A stretch of 64,000 nt of DNA, from assembly GCA_002783405.1 (NCBI GenBank), contig PFGG01000065.1, forward strand, positions 280,851 to 344,850. Reading direction: 5' to 3'. The DNA comes from a bacterium (Candidatus Blackallbacteria) CG13_big_fil_rev_8_21_14_2_50_49_14 (GTDB taxonomy: Bacteria > Cyanobacteriota > Sericytochromatia > UBA7694). Numbering within the stretch: position 1 is the first letter of the stretch; every line of letters starts with the position of its first letter. The translations under genes were made by a program, and so were the position numbers. The notes below the pieces were generated by a model that was not told the origin of the DNA, searched no databases, and worked only from the letters and a program-made list of their open reading frames with translations. Below, one piece after another: positions 23,982 to 32,976 of this stretch.

Positions 23982-25673
23982 ATGGTCAGACCTGCTTTTC
24001 TCGGATTCAATATCGCACGCAGTGCGCTGTTTACGGCCCAACAGCAACTCGATCTGACCGGGCACAATATCGCCAATTCTGGGGTAGAGGGCTATAGTCG
24101 GCAGCGCTTGCATCTGCAGGCTTCCCCAGATATCTACGGATTGGGCAAGGCCTATCCTGGCAGTGTGGGTCAAGGGGTTCAGGCCGATCAACTGCAACGC
24201 CTGCGCGACGCCTTTTTAGACAAGGAATACCGGCTCAAAAGCCAGGAACAAAGCTATTACCAAACCCGTTTCAACTATGCCAGCCAAATGGAAAGCTCGC
24301 TGGGAGAAATGGGCAGCAGCGGTTTGGGGCTGACCCTCGACAAATTTTTTAATAGCTGGCAAGAGGTCAGTCTGCGCCCCGACGACCTCTCTCTGCGCCA
24401 GACCGTAGTGGCCGCAGGCAATGATTTGAGCTACAGCCTGCGCAGTTTTGTCGCCGATGTTACCCGTCTGCAACTGGATACCGATCGCGATCTCAGCCAA
24501 TCGGTTGAACGGGTCAATAAAATCTCAGAATCCTTGGCCCATCTCAACCAACAGATTTCCCTGCGTACCAATTTGGGAGAAACCCCCGCCGATCTGCTCG
24601 ACCAACGGGATCGTCTTTTGGATGAACTCAGTGGCCTGATTCAGATTCGCACCGATCTCGACAGCAATGGAGCTGTTCAGGTTCAAAGCAATGGCAAGGC
24701 CCTGGTCGTTAAAAATGAATGGCATGCCCTGCAATTGAGAACAGAGCCCGATCAGATCAGGGGCCAAAGTGCAGTCGGGTTTCCGTTTACCCTGAACCGG
24801 GGCGATCTGGTTATCAATGGCGTGGATATTCTCGGTTCAGATGCCCCGCTCAATATTGCCACAGCCGCCGATGCAGGACTGCTTGTGAACCAAATCAACC
24901 TGCATACAGGCCAGACCGGGGTGGTGGCGTCACTTGATGCCGCTGGACATTTGCTGATGAGGAGCACCTCAGAGGCCAGCAGTTTTATCAATATCCAGGA
25001 AACAGGCGTGGGGCTGAGCCTGACCGGGATTGCCAGCGGGGACTATACCCTGACCAATTCCAGCAGCCTGATGCTGCCGGGTGGCATTTATCTCAACCAA
25101 CCCGGCGGTAAAATTGAAAGCCTGCTCAATACCAAAACCCAAATTCTGCCCCAAACCCTCGATCGTGTGCACCAATTGAGTGCAGCCCTGATCCGGCGGG
25201 TAAATACCATTCATCAGAATGCCTATGATCTCAATGGGCAAAACAACCGCCCCTTCTTTACAGGCACCAACCCCGCCACGATTCAGGTCAGCGGAACCTT
25301 GCAGGCCGATGCTTCCCTGCTGGCCCTGGCCGCTGACGCCTCATTTCCCCCCGGAGATGGCAGCCAGGCCCGTGCGGTCTACCAGGCCCGCTTTGAGGTC
25401 AGTGTGGGGGGCAAAAGTTTAGAAACCGCCTATAACGCACTGGTCACGGATATGGGCACCACCATTGCCCAGGCTCAGGAACGCGCCGAGACCCTCAAAA
25501 CAGTCAAAGAGGGCATTGACAACCAGCGCCAATCGATTGCTGGGGTCAATATGGATGAAGAACTCTCGAATATGCTTCAGTTTCAGCGCTCCTTTTCAGC
25601 GGCGGCCCGTGTCATGAATACCATGGATGAAATGCTGAACCAAATCGTCAACGGTCTGGGGGCAGGGAGATAA
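23982..25673 (+). CDS. flgK: flagellar hook-associated protein FlgK (HAP1)
   Basis: A 563-residue FlgK. The N-terminal D0/D1 region (FNIARSALFTAQQQLDLTGHN, then NIANSGVEGYSRQR) and the C-terminal coil (MDEELSNMLQFQRSFSAAARV, ending MDEMLNQIV) are typical, and the length is close to normal. Around residues 265-325 it carries one flagellin hook-IN motif (GDLVINGVDI followed by an alpha-beta segment). FlgK joins the hook to the filament. The gene is 3 bases upstream of flgL. The 18-base sequence encoding INGVDI at 24813-24830 recurs exactly twice in flgL. Confidence 0.95.
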   Translation: MVRPAFLGFNIARSALFTAQQQLDLTGHNIANSGVEGYSRQRLHLQASPDIYGLGKAYPGSVGQGVQADQLQRLRDAFLDKEYRLKSQEQSYYQTRFNYASQMESSLGEMGSSGLGLTLDKFFNSWQEVSLRPDDLSLRQTVVAAGNDLSYSLRSFVADVTRLQLDTDRDLSQSVERVNKISESLAHLNQQISLRTNLGETPADLLDQRDRLLDELSGLIQIRTDLDSNGAVQVQSNGKALVVKNEWHALQLRTEPDQIRGQSAVGFPFTLNRGDLVINGVDILGSDAPLNIATAADAGLLVNQINLHTGQTGVVASLDAAGHLLMRSTSEASSFINIQETGVGLSLTGIASGDYTLTNSSSLMLPGGIYLNQPGGKIESLLNTKTQILPQTLDRVHQLSAALIRRVNTIHQNAYDLNGQNNRPFFTGTNPATIQVSGTLQADASLLALAADASFPPGDGSQARAVYQARFEVSVGGKSLETAYNALVTDMGTTIAQAQERAETLKTVKEGIDNQRQSIAGVNMDEELSNMLQFQRSFSAAARVMNTMDEMLNQIVNGLGAGR

Positions 25674-25676
25674 GCC

Positions 25677-28214
25677 ATGCTGCGCATTACCCAACAAATG
25701 CTCCAACGCAATTCACTCAATCAGATTCAGGCCCGCCAGAATGATCTGTTTACAGCCCAGAAACAAATTTCAAGTGGTTACCGTTTTGACAAGCCCTCGG
25801 AAGATCCTTCGGCAACCGCCATCTCACTCGATTTACGCAAGGCGATCTCGTTTCAGGAACGCATTGGCAAAAACGCCAGTACCGCCCAGGATTTCAATCT
25901 TCAGGCCGACCATGAACTGTCTACTGCTGGCGATATCTTTCAGCGCGCCCGTGAACTGGCGATTCGCTCTGCCGATGAGGCCCTCAACCAGCAACAGCTC
26001 GATGGTATTTCCTCTGAGCTGGAAGGCCTGCTGACCCAGCTCACCGATATTGGCAATGCCACCCACGAAGGCAATTATATCTTTGGCGGCTACCAATCCA
26101 GCAAGCCGCCTTTCCGTGCCGAAAAAAACCTGGTGATTGAAGGCACGGCCATGACCGAACTGAGCCTAAATAAAGGGACGTTTAAAACCCAACTCGAAAC
26201 CCATTCCCTGACCACCGTAGCAGCCGGTTCATTTTCTCTCAATGGCGGTGATCTGGTGATCAATGGCGTGGATATTGGCTCTTTTCATGTGGTCGACCCG
26301 GCCCGCACAGCAGCCGACAATGCCCAGGCCCTGGTCGAGCGGATCAATGCCAAAACCGCCGAAACCGGCGTCAGTGCCCAGGCCATCAATTTTCCCACTG
26401 GCAGCTATGCCGCCCCAGGTGCTGCCCCGCTGACGGGCATCGCCCTTGTCAATCTGGATAAAAATGGCAGCCCTTCCAACAAACCGATCGAAGTTTCAGG
26501 CCAGGGCATTCCAGGGGTGGGAGGCCTGAATGTCTTTAGAAATGAACGGCTGCTGCTCAGCGATACGCGCTTTACCTCGCTGCGGATTGGTGCGGGCGCG
26601 ATTGGCAATGTCCCGGCCGGGACCCTCAGTATCAATGGTGTCACGCTCAATAGCGCGATTAATTTTGCAGCAGGCAATAGCGCAGAGCAAAACGCCCAAG
26701 CCATTGCCACAGCCCTCAATAGCTTAACAGCACAAACTGAAGTCTATGCCAAAACCGATGGCAATGGTTTCGTGCAACTGCAATCACAAACCCCCTTTCA
26801 AATTGCAGGGGCACCGGCCCAGCTCAATCTGCCCAATCAGGTCTATGAACAGAGTCGCAATGCAAGCGCCGTGAGTGGAGCCGTGGGCGCCGGCAGTGCC
26901 ATGATTCTCTCCAAGGGCAGCCTGGTTTTAAACGGAATCGATATTTTTAACACCCCGCTAACGCTGGATGCCACCCTGACAGCCCCACAACGGGCCCAAC
27001 AGATCGTGACGGCCATTAACAACCGCGCCACAGACACGGGCATCCGGGCCTTCAGCGATGCCACAGGCCGTCTCTATTTCAGCAATGGCGATCAGCATAT
27101 TACCAGCGTAAGTTATCAGGGCGACAGCGGTGAAAATTTGGCCCAGATTGGCAGCCAGGAATTATTGCCTCTGAATATGAGTGGCGATCAGGCTTTTGCT
27201 GGGCAGCGCGCGCAAACCCGCCTGCTCAGTGGCCGCGATATTTTAGCCGCAGGCCTCGGCAGTGCAGTGTCAACTGCCAATGTCAGTTTCGCAGCGGGCG
27301 ATACCCTGGTGGCAGGCAATTTCGTGATCAATGGAACCAATATTTTAGCCGGCCCCTTTACGGGCGGAGCCGCTGCCGATGCCGCCACACTGATCGCGGC
27401 AATCAACGCCCAAAGTGGCACCACAGGGGTTTCGGCCCTCGCTTCAGGTGTGGCAGGAATTCGTCTGAATTCTCTGACGGGTGCAGCCTTTAATCTTCAA
27501 ACCACGGGCAATGGCAGCAAAGCCCAAATCCCGGCGACAGCAGCGGGTACGACCTATCTCAACCCTATCAATGCTGGAGATATTTTGATCAATGGCGTGG
27601 ATATTGGCCCGATTGCGGCGGTACCCGCTAACCCTGGCAATCCCCCCCAGAATATCATCGACCTGGCAGACGCCTTGGTCAATGCTATCAATAACCAGGC
27701 CGCCACCACCGGCGTCAAAGCCGAGCGCATCACCGCCAGCACAGGCGGCACACGGGTTCTGCTCACGGCCACCGGCCAGGATATCCGCGTGGATACCAAT
27801 AATCCCGTCGCCAATGCCGTCTTCAATACGATTGGCCTGCAGCCAGGGACGGTGGTTCGTCAGAAAATTGATGCCTTCGATGCCCTTGTACGTTTCCGCA
27901 ACCAGGCCCTCAACAGCAAATTCAACCGCGATGCCGTGCAAACCATTTCAGTGCAGAGCCTGCGTGAGGTAGATGATGCCTTTACGGCCTTAACCGGCAA
28001 CCGGGTTGAATTGGGCGTACGTGGGCAGAGAGCCGAACTGGTGGGCAATCGCGTGGCCCAAACCCAAGAAGTGCTCAGCCAACAGCTCGCCGATCAGCGG
28101 GAAACCGATGTGACAAAAGCCATCTCGCAAATGACCCTGCACGAAACAGCTCTGCAGGCCGCCTACAATATGACCCAGCGTCTCTCGGGGCTTTCTCTGC
28201 TCAATTATATTTAA
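25677..28214 (+). CDS. flgL: giant flagellar hook-associated protein FlgL (HAP3)
   Basis: An 845-residue FlgL; the usual length is about 300. The flagellin-like ends are intact: residues 1-150 (RITQQMLQRNSLNQIQARQND, KQISSGYRFDKPSEDPS, then GNYIFGGYQSSKPPF) and about 725-845 (TDVTKAISQMTLHETALQAAY, ending LSLLNYI). Between them lie five hook-IN units starting near residues 188, 315, 414, 546 and 633, each with the pattern L-I/L-NG-hydrophobic-hydrophobic followed by an alpha-beta stretch (for example GDLVINGVDIG, GTLSINGVTLN, GSLVLNGIDIF, GNFVINGTNIL, GDILINGVDIG). They would project from the hook-filament junction as outer domains. It ends the operon flgM-flgN-flgK-flgL. Confidence 0.92.
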   Translation: MLRITQQMLQRNSLNQIQARQNDLFTAQKQISSGYRFDKPSEDPSATAISLDLRKAISFQERIGKNASTAQDFNLQADHELSTAGDIFQRARELAIRSADEALNQQQLDGISSELEGLLTQLTDIGNATHEGNYIFGGYQSSKPPFRAEKNLVIEGTAMTELSLNKGTFKTQLETHSLTTVAAGSFSLNGGDLVINGVDIGSFHVVDPARTAADNAQALVERINAKTAETGVSAQAINFPTGSYAAPGAAPLTGIALVNLDKNGSPSNKPIEVSGQGIPGVGGLNVFRNERLLLSDTRFTSLRIGAGAIGNVPAGTLSINGVTLNSAINFAAGNSAEQNAQAIATALNSLTAQTEVYAKTDGNGFVQLQSQTPFQIAGAPAQLNLPNQVYEQSRNASAVSGAVGAGSAMILSKGSLVLNGIDIFNTPLTLDATLTAPQRAQQIVTAINNRATDTGIRAFSDATGRLYFSNGDQHITSVSYQGDSGENLAQIGSQELLPLNMSGDQAFAGQRAQTRLLSGRDILAAGLGSAVSTANVSFAAGDTLVAGNFVINGTNILAGPFTGGAAADAATLIAAINAQSGTTGVSALASGVAGIRLNSLTGAAFNLQTTGNGSKAQIPATAAGTTYLNPINAGDILINGVDIGPIAAVPANPGNPPQNIIDLADALVNAINNQAATTGVKAERITASTGGTRVLLTATGQDIRVDTNNPVANAVFNTIGLQPGTVVRQKIDAFDALVRFRNQALNSKFNRDAVQTISVQSLREVDDAFTALTGNRVELGVRGQRAELVGNRVAQTQEVLSQQLADQRETDVTKAISQMTLHETALQAAYNMTQRLSGLSLLNYI

Positions 28215-28392
28215 GTGTCTCATACCCCAACTGCCTCTTTCCAGCGTACTCAGCTCCCCCCACAGTCTTCCTGGAGATTTGAGTTTCAAATCCCCTCTGC
28301 GCTCAATCGTCTCAAGCAGATTTTGCAATTTTTGGGGATTTGAAAAGCCTGTGCTAAGCTGAAGCAGCCAAATCACAGAAAAGGATCCTGTC

Positions 28393-28968
28393 ATGCGCGC
28401 TGTTCTACTCTCTGTTCTGCTTCTGCCTGGGCTGCTCGGCCCCGCTTTCGCCCAAACCAGTGATTTACCTCCGCGTTGGCAGGAAATTCGACAGGACTAC
28501 GCCGACAAGGCCCTGATCGAAAAATTTTATACGGCCTTTCAAAAGGGTGATGGAGCCACCATGGCAGCCTGTTATCACCGAGACGCCAAATTTACAGATC
28601 CCGTCTTTGGCACCCTGCGCGGAGCCGAAATTGGTGCAATGTGGAAAATGCTGCTGGAAATCAGCCAAGGGGGCTTAAAAATTCATTTTCGTGACGCCGA
28701 CGCCCATCTGGGCATGGGCAAAGCTCACTGGGATGCCGATTATACCTTTTCAGCCACAGGTTTGCCCGTTCACAATTCTATCGACGCTGAATTTGAAATT
28801 CGTGAGGGCTTGATCTACCGCCACCAGGATCATTTCAGCTTGCACCGCTGGAGCAGCCAGGCCCTGGGCCTGCCCGGTTTTTTATTCGGCAATACTTCCT
28901 TTTTGCAAAATGCCCTGCGCCAGCAGGTGCGTGAAAAGTTGAAACTCTGGATGCAAGCACACCCCTGA
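28393..28968 (+). CDS. exported NTF2/SnoaL-like protein
   Basis: A 191-residue protein with a signal peptide (MRAVLLSVLLLPGLLGPAFA, cut after AFA) and an NTF2-like fold of the SnoaL type: IEKFYTAFQKGDGATMAACYHRDAKF in spirit (read as FYTAFQKGD, then ACYHRDAKFTDPVFG) followed by strands around GKAHWDADYTF and EFEIREGLIYRHQDHFSLHRW. The small cone-shaped pocket of this fold binds hydrophobic ligands or catalyses simple isomerisations; the ligand is unknown. It is transcribed alone: flgL ends about 180 bases upstream and a strong hairpin follows 75 bases downstream. Confidence 0.8.
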   Translation: MRAVLLSVLLLPGLLGPAFAQTSDLPPRWQEIRQDYADKALIEKFYTAFQKGDGATMAACYHRDAKFTDPVFGTLRGAEIGAMWKMLLEISQGGLKIHFRDADAHLGMGKAHWDADYTFSATGLPVHNSIDAEFEIREGLIYRHQDHFSLHRWSSQALGLPGFLFGNTSFLQNALRQQVREKLKLWMQAHP

Positions 28969-29042
28969 TCCCCAGCTTCAGCACTTGGGGCTTAAGTTCT
29001 TCTGCAGCAAGCTAATCCCCGACGCAAAATCATTGCTTCACC

Positions 29043-29066
29043 AAATAAGCCATATCTGGCTTATTT
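29043..29066. terminator. bidirectional hairpin terminator
   Basis: AAATAAGCCA (29043-29052) and TGGCTTATTT (29057-29066) form a perfect 10-base stem with a TATC loop. T-rich sequence follows on the plus strand. It separates the NTF2-like gene from the next transcription unit. Confidence 0.7.
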
Positions 29067-29100
29067 TCTATTAATTTTCACATTTTGTTCAAATTAGAAA

Positions 29101-29129
29101 TTGACAGTGATCTCTCAAAAAGCTAGAAT
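29101..29129 (+). promoter_or_regulatory. sigma-70-type promoter
   Basis: A perfect TTGACA (29101-29106), a 17-base spacer and TAGAAT (29124-29129), about 65 bases before the 629-residue gene. This is one of the two strongest housekeeping-type promoters in the window. Confidence 0.75.
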
Positions 29130-29195
29130 GTTAACATCATAAACATAAAGCGTTGTGATCTGGTTTTCAAATACAAATTTCGGAAGGTTAAGCAA

Positions 29196-31085
29196 ATGAA
29201 CATCAATACTTCAGGCAATTCCATTCAAAAGCGAATTCAAGCTTTGCAAGAGTCTTCAAGCCCTTCTCAGCTTGAAAAAAAGCCGGTTGAAACAGGACTG
29301 AGCAAAACAGATTTTGAACAGCGCAAAGCCCTGTTCGAAAAAGGAATGCACGCACCGACAACAGAAAAAGCACTTGAAACAGAAAGCCAAATTCAATCCA
29401 AAATTCAAACGGCCCCCTCAGAAAATCTCTCTCAAACCGCTCAAGAACTCAATGAACTCGGTCTGAATTTCCATGAAATCTCCTCACGTGAACAAGAATC
29501 AGAAGACAACGATTCAATCCCTGATCTTTCACAGATCAAGAGAGGCTACGAAACACCTCAACTCAAGCCAAACCAAGTCATGATCGACGGCCATCTCTAC
29601 GAAACCGTTTCAAATAATGAAAATTACAAAACCTATACCACCCAGTTATCCAATGATTCTAATGACAGTGACGATTTTGATGACAGTGACGATTTTGATG
29701 AGTACGACGAGATCGAAGTTAAAGATTACACGCAACCTGAAGTCAAAAACACCTCAGAGGCCAAATACTCTGAAACCTCCTCCAATCACCATAAGGTAGA
29801 GTACCGTGTCAAAAGCAATGTCGACGGAATTCGCAAAGGATATGAATTTGATTTAGGCAATAGCAAATACACAGCAATGTTTGAGTCAGACGAGGCCCAA
29901 AATGAAAACAAGCTGCATTTCAGTGAAAAAGGAGTGACACGGGGCAGCGATCAAGAACTTTTAACCACACAAACCCCAACCACAGGCCTGTGGGCGGGTT
30001 CAAAAGCAAACCGCATGCTCTTTGTGATGGAGCCCAATGGTCAGATTCATGCCATTGATCCCAACAAACCGATCAGCCACAAAGGCGCAACGGTTTTGGA
30101 TGTGCGTATTCACCACTCCAGTCTGCTCAACGGGCAGGAGGTCGCAGGTGCGGGTGAAATTCAGGTCAGTTCAGGGCTGACTCCCGAAGAATTCAACCAT
30201 CTGCAAACAGTCGTCCTGAAGCGCGTGCAAAAACAATTTGAGCATGAACAGGATCTCAAACCCGAAGTCATGCAAAAGATGATTGCACAGATGGTGGATC
30301 TTGAATTGGGCAAAATACTCAAAAATCACCAACCGGGTCAAATTGAAGTGATCTCAGATCGCAGCGGACACTACCGCCCCAATCTGGAAATGACCGCTCA
30401 GACCCTTGAAGAATTGCAAGAAAAGGGTGTCGATATCAGCCGGGTAAATGTGGAACTGGGCGATAAAATCGGTGGTTCCTCAGTATTAGAAGGAGAACTG
30501 ATGGTGCCCAGCTCCACGGTGATTTCAAGCAAAGAAGTTCCCAATGGCGAAGTTCAGTTGCGCGCCCAACACGCACGTAAAATGAATGTTCAACAGGAGT
30601 TATTGTCAAAATTCGGACAAAAATCTGAAAATTACGAAAAACAAAAAAACAACCTCAATCAATTGCTCGGAAAATACCTCAGCGAGAATAAATTCGAAAA
30701 GGCAGCCATTATTTATGAGCGTCTGATGTTTTTACATGGCGTGGGCACCTCAGGCAAGGTTTCAGAAAATCAACGCGAGTATCAGGAAAAGCAAATTCTT
30801 AAGCATTTGCAAGCCAATCCCAAAATTCCAACGGAAAAACACCCACTCCTGATCATGGCCTATGAAAACCTGATCGAGGATCGCAAACCGGTGGTCAAAA
30901 CAGAATATCGGTTGACAGAAGGCTATACCACAAACGATACGAAGCCAAACTACAATACAAAATATACTGACAAAATGAACCCGAACTACAACACGAAAGA
31001 GACTGACGAATACCCAGAGATTGAAGATGACATCAATGAAATTGAGCTCAATGATGACGAAATTGAAATCAATTACTTTTACTAA
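29196..31085 (+). CDS. hypothetical protein with SGHY-type domain
   Basis: A 629-residue protein without signal peptide or membrane segments. Residues 1-120 are polar and probably disordered; an acidic stretch follows (about 155-180) built from an 18-base tandem repeat (29661-29696) coding for DDSDDF units. The folded core runs from about residue 225 to 440 and contains IHAIDPNKPISHKG, VRIHHSSLLNGQEVAGAGEI and ISDRSGHYRPNLEMTAQTLE; this HSS...AGAGE...SGHYRP series is shared, as far as I recall, with uncharacterised bacterial proteins, including candidate effectors, and with plant IQM proteins. A helical region and a repeated NYNTK tail end the protein. It has its own strong promoter and terminator, and its AT-rich codon use differs from its neighbours. 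The function is unknown. Confidence 0.65.
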   Translation: MNINTSGNSIQKRIQALQESSSPSQLEKKPVETGLSKTDFEQRKALFEKGMHAPTTEKALETESQIQSKIQTAPSENLSQTAQELNELGLNFHEISSREQESEDNDSIPDLSQIKRGYETPQLKPNQVMIDGHLYETVSNNENYKTYTTQLSNDSNDSDDFDDSDDFDEYDEIEVKDYTQPEVKNTSEAKYSETSSNHHKVEYRVKSNVDGIRKGYEFDLGNSKYTAMFESDEAQNENKLHFSEKGVTRGSDQELLTTQTPTTGLWAGSKANRMLFVMEPNGQIHAIDPNKPISHKGATVLDVRIHHSSLLNGQEVAGAGEIQVSSGLTPEEFNHLQTVVLKRVQKQFEHEQDLKPEVMQKMIAQMVDLELGKILKNHQPGQIEVISDRSGHYRPNLEMTAQTLEELQEKGVDISRVNVELGDKIGGSSVLEGELMVPSSTVISSKEVPNGEVQLRAQHARKMNVQQELLSKFGQKSENYEKQKNNLNQLLGKYLSENKFEKAAIIYERLMFLHGVGTSGKVSENQREYQEKQILKHLQANPKIPTEKHPLLIMAYENLIEDRKPVVKTEYRLTEGYTTNDTKPNYNTKYTDKMNPNYNTKETDEYPEIEDDINEIELNDDEIEINYFY

Positions 31086-31092
31086 AAGCCCC

Positions 31093-31157
31093 TTGTTTCA
31101 ATCTTTTTAGAATTGAAACAAAGACAAAATCCTGCGGGTTTGAACCCGCAGGATTTT
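31093..31157. terminator. double hairpin terminator
   Basis: Two perfect stems in series: TTGTTTCAAT/ATTGAAACAA (31093-31102 with 31112-31121) and a 15-base stem AAAATCCTGCGGGTT/AACCCGCAGGATTTT (31126-31140 with 31143-31157). The second has A and T runs on its flanks, so it can stop transcription from both the 629-residue gene and the convergent SDR gene. Confidence 0.88.
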
Positions 31158-31166
31158 CGTCTAGGT

Positions 31167-31919
31167 CTAGATCATCATTCCCCCAGAGGCTTCAACCCGC
31201 TGGGCATTGACCCAACGGCTCTCTTCAGACAGCAGCGAAGCCACCAAGGGGCCAATATCTTCAGGCACCCCCACCCGACCCAAACTGGTCTGCGCAGCCA
31301 GCATCTGGTTCAGACCTGCATTGTCCCGCACCGCGCCGCCGCCAAAATCTGTTTCAATCGCCCCTGGTGCAAGCGTGTTCACTGCGATACCACGGCTGCC
31401 CAGTTCTTTGGCCCAATAGCGGGTCAAGACCTCCACCCCCCCTTTCATGGCAGCATAGGCCGCATAGCCCGGAAAACTGAAACGCGTCAGACCGCTTGAA
31501 AGGTTGAGAATCCGCCCTTGATCTGCCAAAAGAGGCAAAAGGGTCTGGGTCAGAAAAAACGGACCTTTCAGATGAATTTTCATAAGCTGATCAAATTGTG
31601 CTTCTGTGGTTTCTTGAAAAGAAGCATGCAGCCCAATGCCTGCATTGTTGACAAGATAATCAAACTGCTCACGTTGCCATTGGGCCTTTAAAGCCCCCTT
31701 TAATTCAGCTGCAAAGCCCTTGAACGAATCACTCTCAGAAATATCCAGGCGCAGGGCCACAGCCTGACCGCCCAAAGCTTCGATTTCGCTGACCACTGCC
31801 TCAGCGGCCTGAGACTGGCTCTGATAGGTCAAGACCACCCCCACGCCTTTTTTCGCAAGTGCCAGGGCTGCACTTTTGCCCAAACCCCGGCTGCCACCTG
31901 TAATAACTGCAATTTTCAT
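31167..31919 (-). CDS. short-chain dehydrogenase/reductase
   Basis: A 250-residue classical SDR. The cofactor motif TGGSRGLG (residues 7-14), the NNAG motif, the catalytic serine region LNLSSGL and the YxxxK pair in YAAYAAMKGG are all present, and the C-terminal part (GVPEDIGPLVASLLSEE) is typical. It would reduce or oxidise a carbonyl or hydroxyl group with NAD(P)H in the cytosol. The substrate is not evident; 3-oxoacyl-ACP reductase-like and sugar or quinone reductases share these motifs. It is divergent from a LysR-type regulator, which probably controls it. Confidence 0.9.
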   Translation of the reverse strand: MKIAVITGGSRGLGKSAALALAKKGVGVVLTYQSQSQAAEAVVSEIEALGGQAVALRLDISESDSFKGFAAELKGALKAQWQREQFDYLVNNAGIGLHASFQETTEAQFDQLMKIHLKGPFFLTQTLLPLLADQGRILNLSSGLTRFSFPGYAAYAAMKGGVEVLTRYWAKELGSRGIAVNTLAPGAIETDFGGGAVRDNAGLNQMLAAQTSLGRVGVPEDIGPLVASLLSEESRWVNAQRVEASGGMMI

Positions 31920-31997
31920 CTCATTCTATCCTTTCGCTTCGGTTTCAAAACCGACTGATTGACGTGATCTTGTTTAAGCCTATATTATTTTAATAAT

Positions 31998-32012
31998 TTG
32001 ATAAATAATCAA
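31998..32012. promoter_or_regulatory. LysR-type operator candidate
   Basis: TTGATAAATAATCAA is a perfect palindrome (5-base arms, 5-base centre) that contains the T-N11-A pattern of LysR-type binding sites. It lies in the 139-base gap between the divergent SDR and lysR-type genes, in very AT-rich DNA suited to promoters. Confidence 0.65.
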
Positions 32013-32058
32013 TTTATTAAAAGACTATTCATTATTTTTGAACAATAGGAAAAAGCCG

Positions 32059-32976
32059 ATGGATCGCATCGAAGCCATGAAAATCTTTCTGCGCGTGAGC
32101 GAATTGCAAAGTTTCAGCCAGGCGGCCGAAAGCTTGCATTTGCCCAAAGCCACTGTCTCCACCTCGATTCAAAAACTCGAAAGACACTTGAAAATACGCC
32201 TGCTGGAACGCACCACCCGCCAGGTACAACTCACCCCCGAAGGTCTGCTTTTTTATGAGCGCGCTCAGGATGTTTTGGCAGATCTCGAAGATATCGAAGC
32301 GATGTTTGAGGCTGAGGCCCGGCAAATTAAAGGCAAAATCCGAATCGACATGACAGTTGCCTTGGCGCGCAATCTGGTTATCCCCCTTTTGCCCGAGTTT
32401 TGTAAAATGCATCCCGAAATTGAAATCGAATTGAGCAGCACCGATCGCTATCTCGATCTCATCCGAGAAGGTCTCGATTGCGTGATCCGTGTCGGCAGAG
32501 GCCAGGAACCCGGCTTGCTGAGCAAGCCCTTGGGCGAAATGCATCTGATCAATTGTGCCAGCCCTGAATATCTGCGCAAAAATGGAATGCCGCAGACCCT
32601 TGAAGATCTCAAAACCCATCAACTGATTTTTTATGCCATGCAACTCGGCAGCCCCCCCGAAGGCTTTGAGTATTTCGAGGGTGAAAAATACCATGAAATA
32701 AAAATGAAAGGGCTGCTGACGGTGAACAATACCATAGCCTATGAAACAGCCTGCCTGGCAGGCTTAGGCATCATCCAATGCCCTTCTGCGGGTATTCAGG
32801 CGCATTTGGCAAGCGGTCGCCTGATTGAAATTCTCCCAGAATTTAAAGCCCAGCCCCTGCCGCTCAAACTGGTATACCCCTATCGCCGTCGCCAGACGCG
32901 ACGTCTGAAGGTCTTTATTGCCTGGCTCGAGCCCCTGATCAAAACCTATCTGGAAGATCAACATGCAGCCACTTAA
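32059..32976 (+). CDS. LysR-family transcriptional regulator
   Basis: A 305-residue LysR-type regulator. The N-terminal winged helix-turn-helix is clear (FSQAAESLHLPKATVSTSIQ, then LERHLKIRLLERTTRQ), and the rest is a periplasmic-binding-protein-like effector domain (RIDMTVALARNLVIPLLPEF, DCVIRVGRGQEPGL). The sequence belongs to the CrgA/DmlR-like subgroup by the KIFLRVSELQSF opening. The start at 32059 is chosen because TAGGA lies 8 bases upstream and MDRIEAMKIF is the usual beginning. It is divergent from the SDR gene. Its 3' end overlaps the DUF309 gene by 14 bases. Confidence 0.92.
   Translation: MDRIEAMKIFLRVSELQSFSQAAESLHLPKATVSTSIQKLERHLKIRLLERTTRQVQLTPEGLLFYERAQDVLADLEDIEAMFEAEARQIKGKIRIDMTVALARNLVIPLLPEFCKMHPEIEIELSSTDRYLDLIREGLDCVIRVGRGQEPGLLSKPLGEMHLINCASPEYLRKNGMPQTLEDLKTHQLIFYAMQLGSPPEGFEYFEGEKYHEIKMKGLLTVNNTIAYETACLAGLGIIQCPSAGIQAHLASGRLIEILPEFKAQPLPLKLVYPYRRRQTRRLKVFIAWLEPLIKTYLEDQHAAT

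Noticed and set aside
29043..29066. Operator for the effector-candidate promoter
   Set aside because: The stem is perfect with a 4-base loop and T-rich flank behind a gene end, which fits a terminator better.
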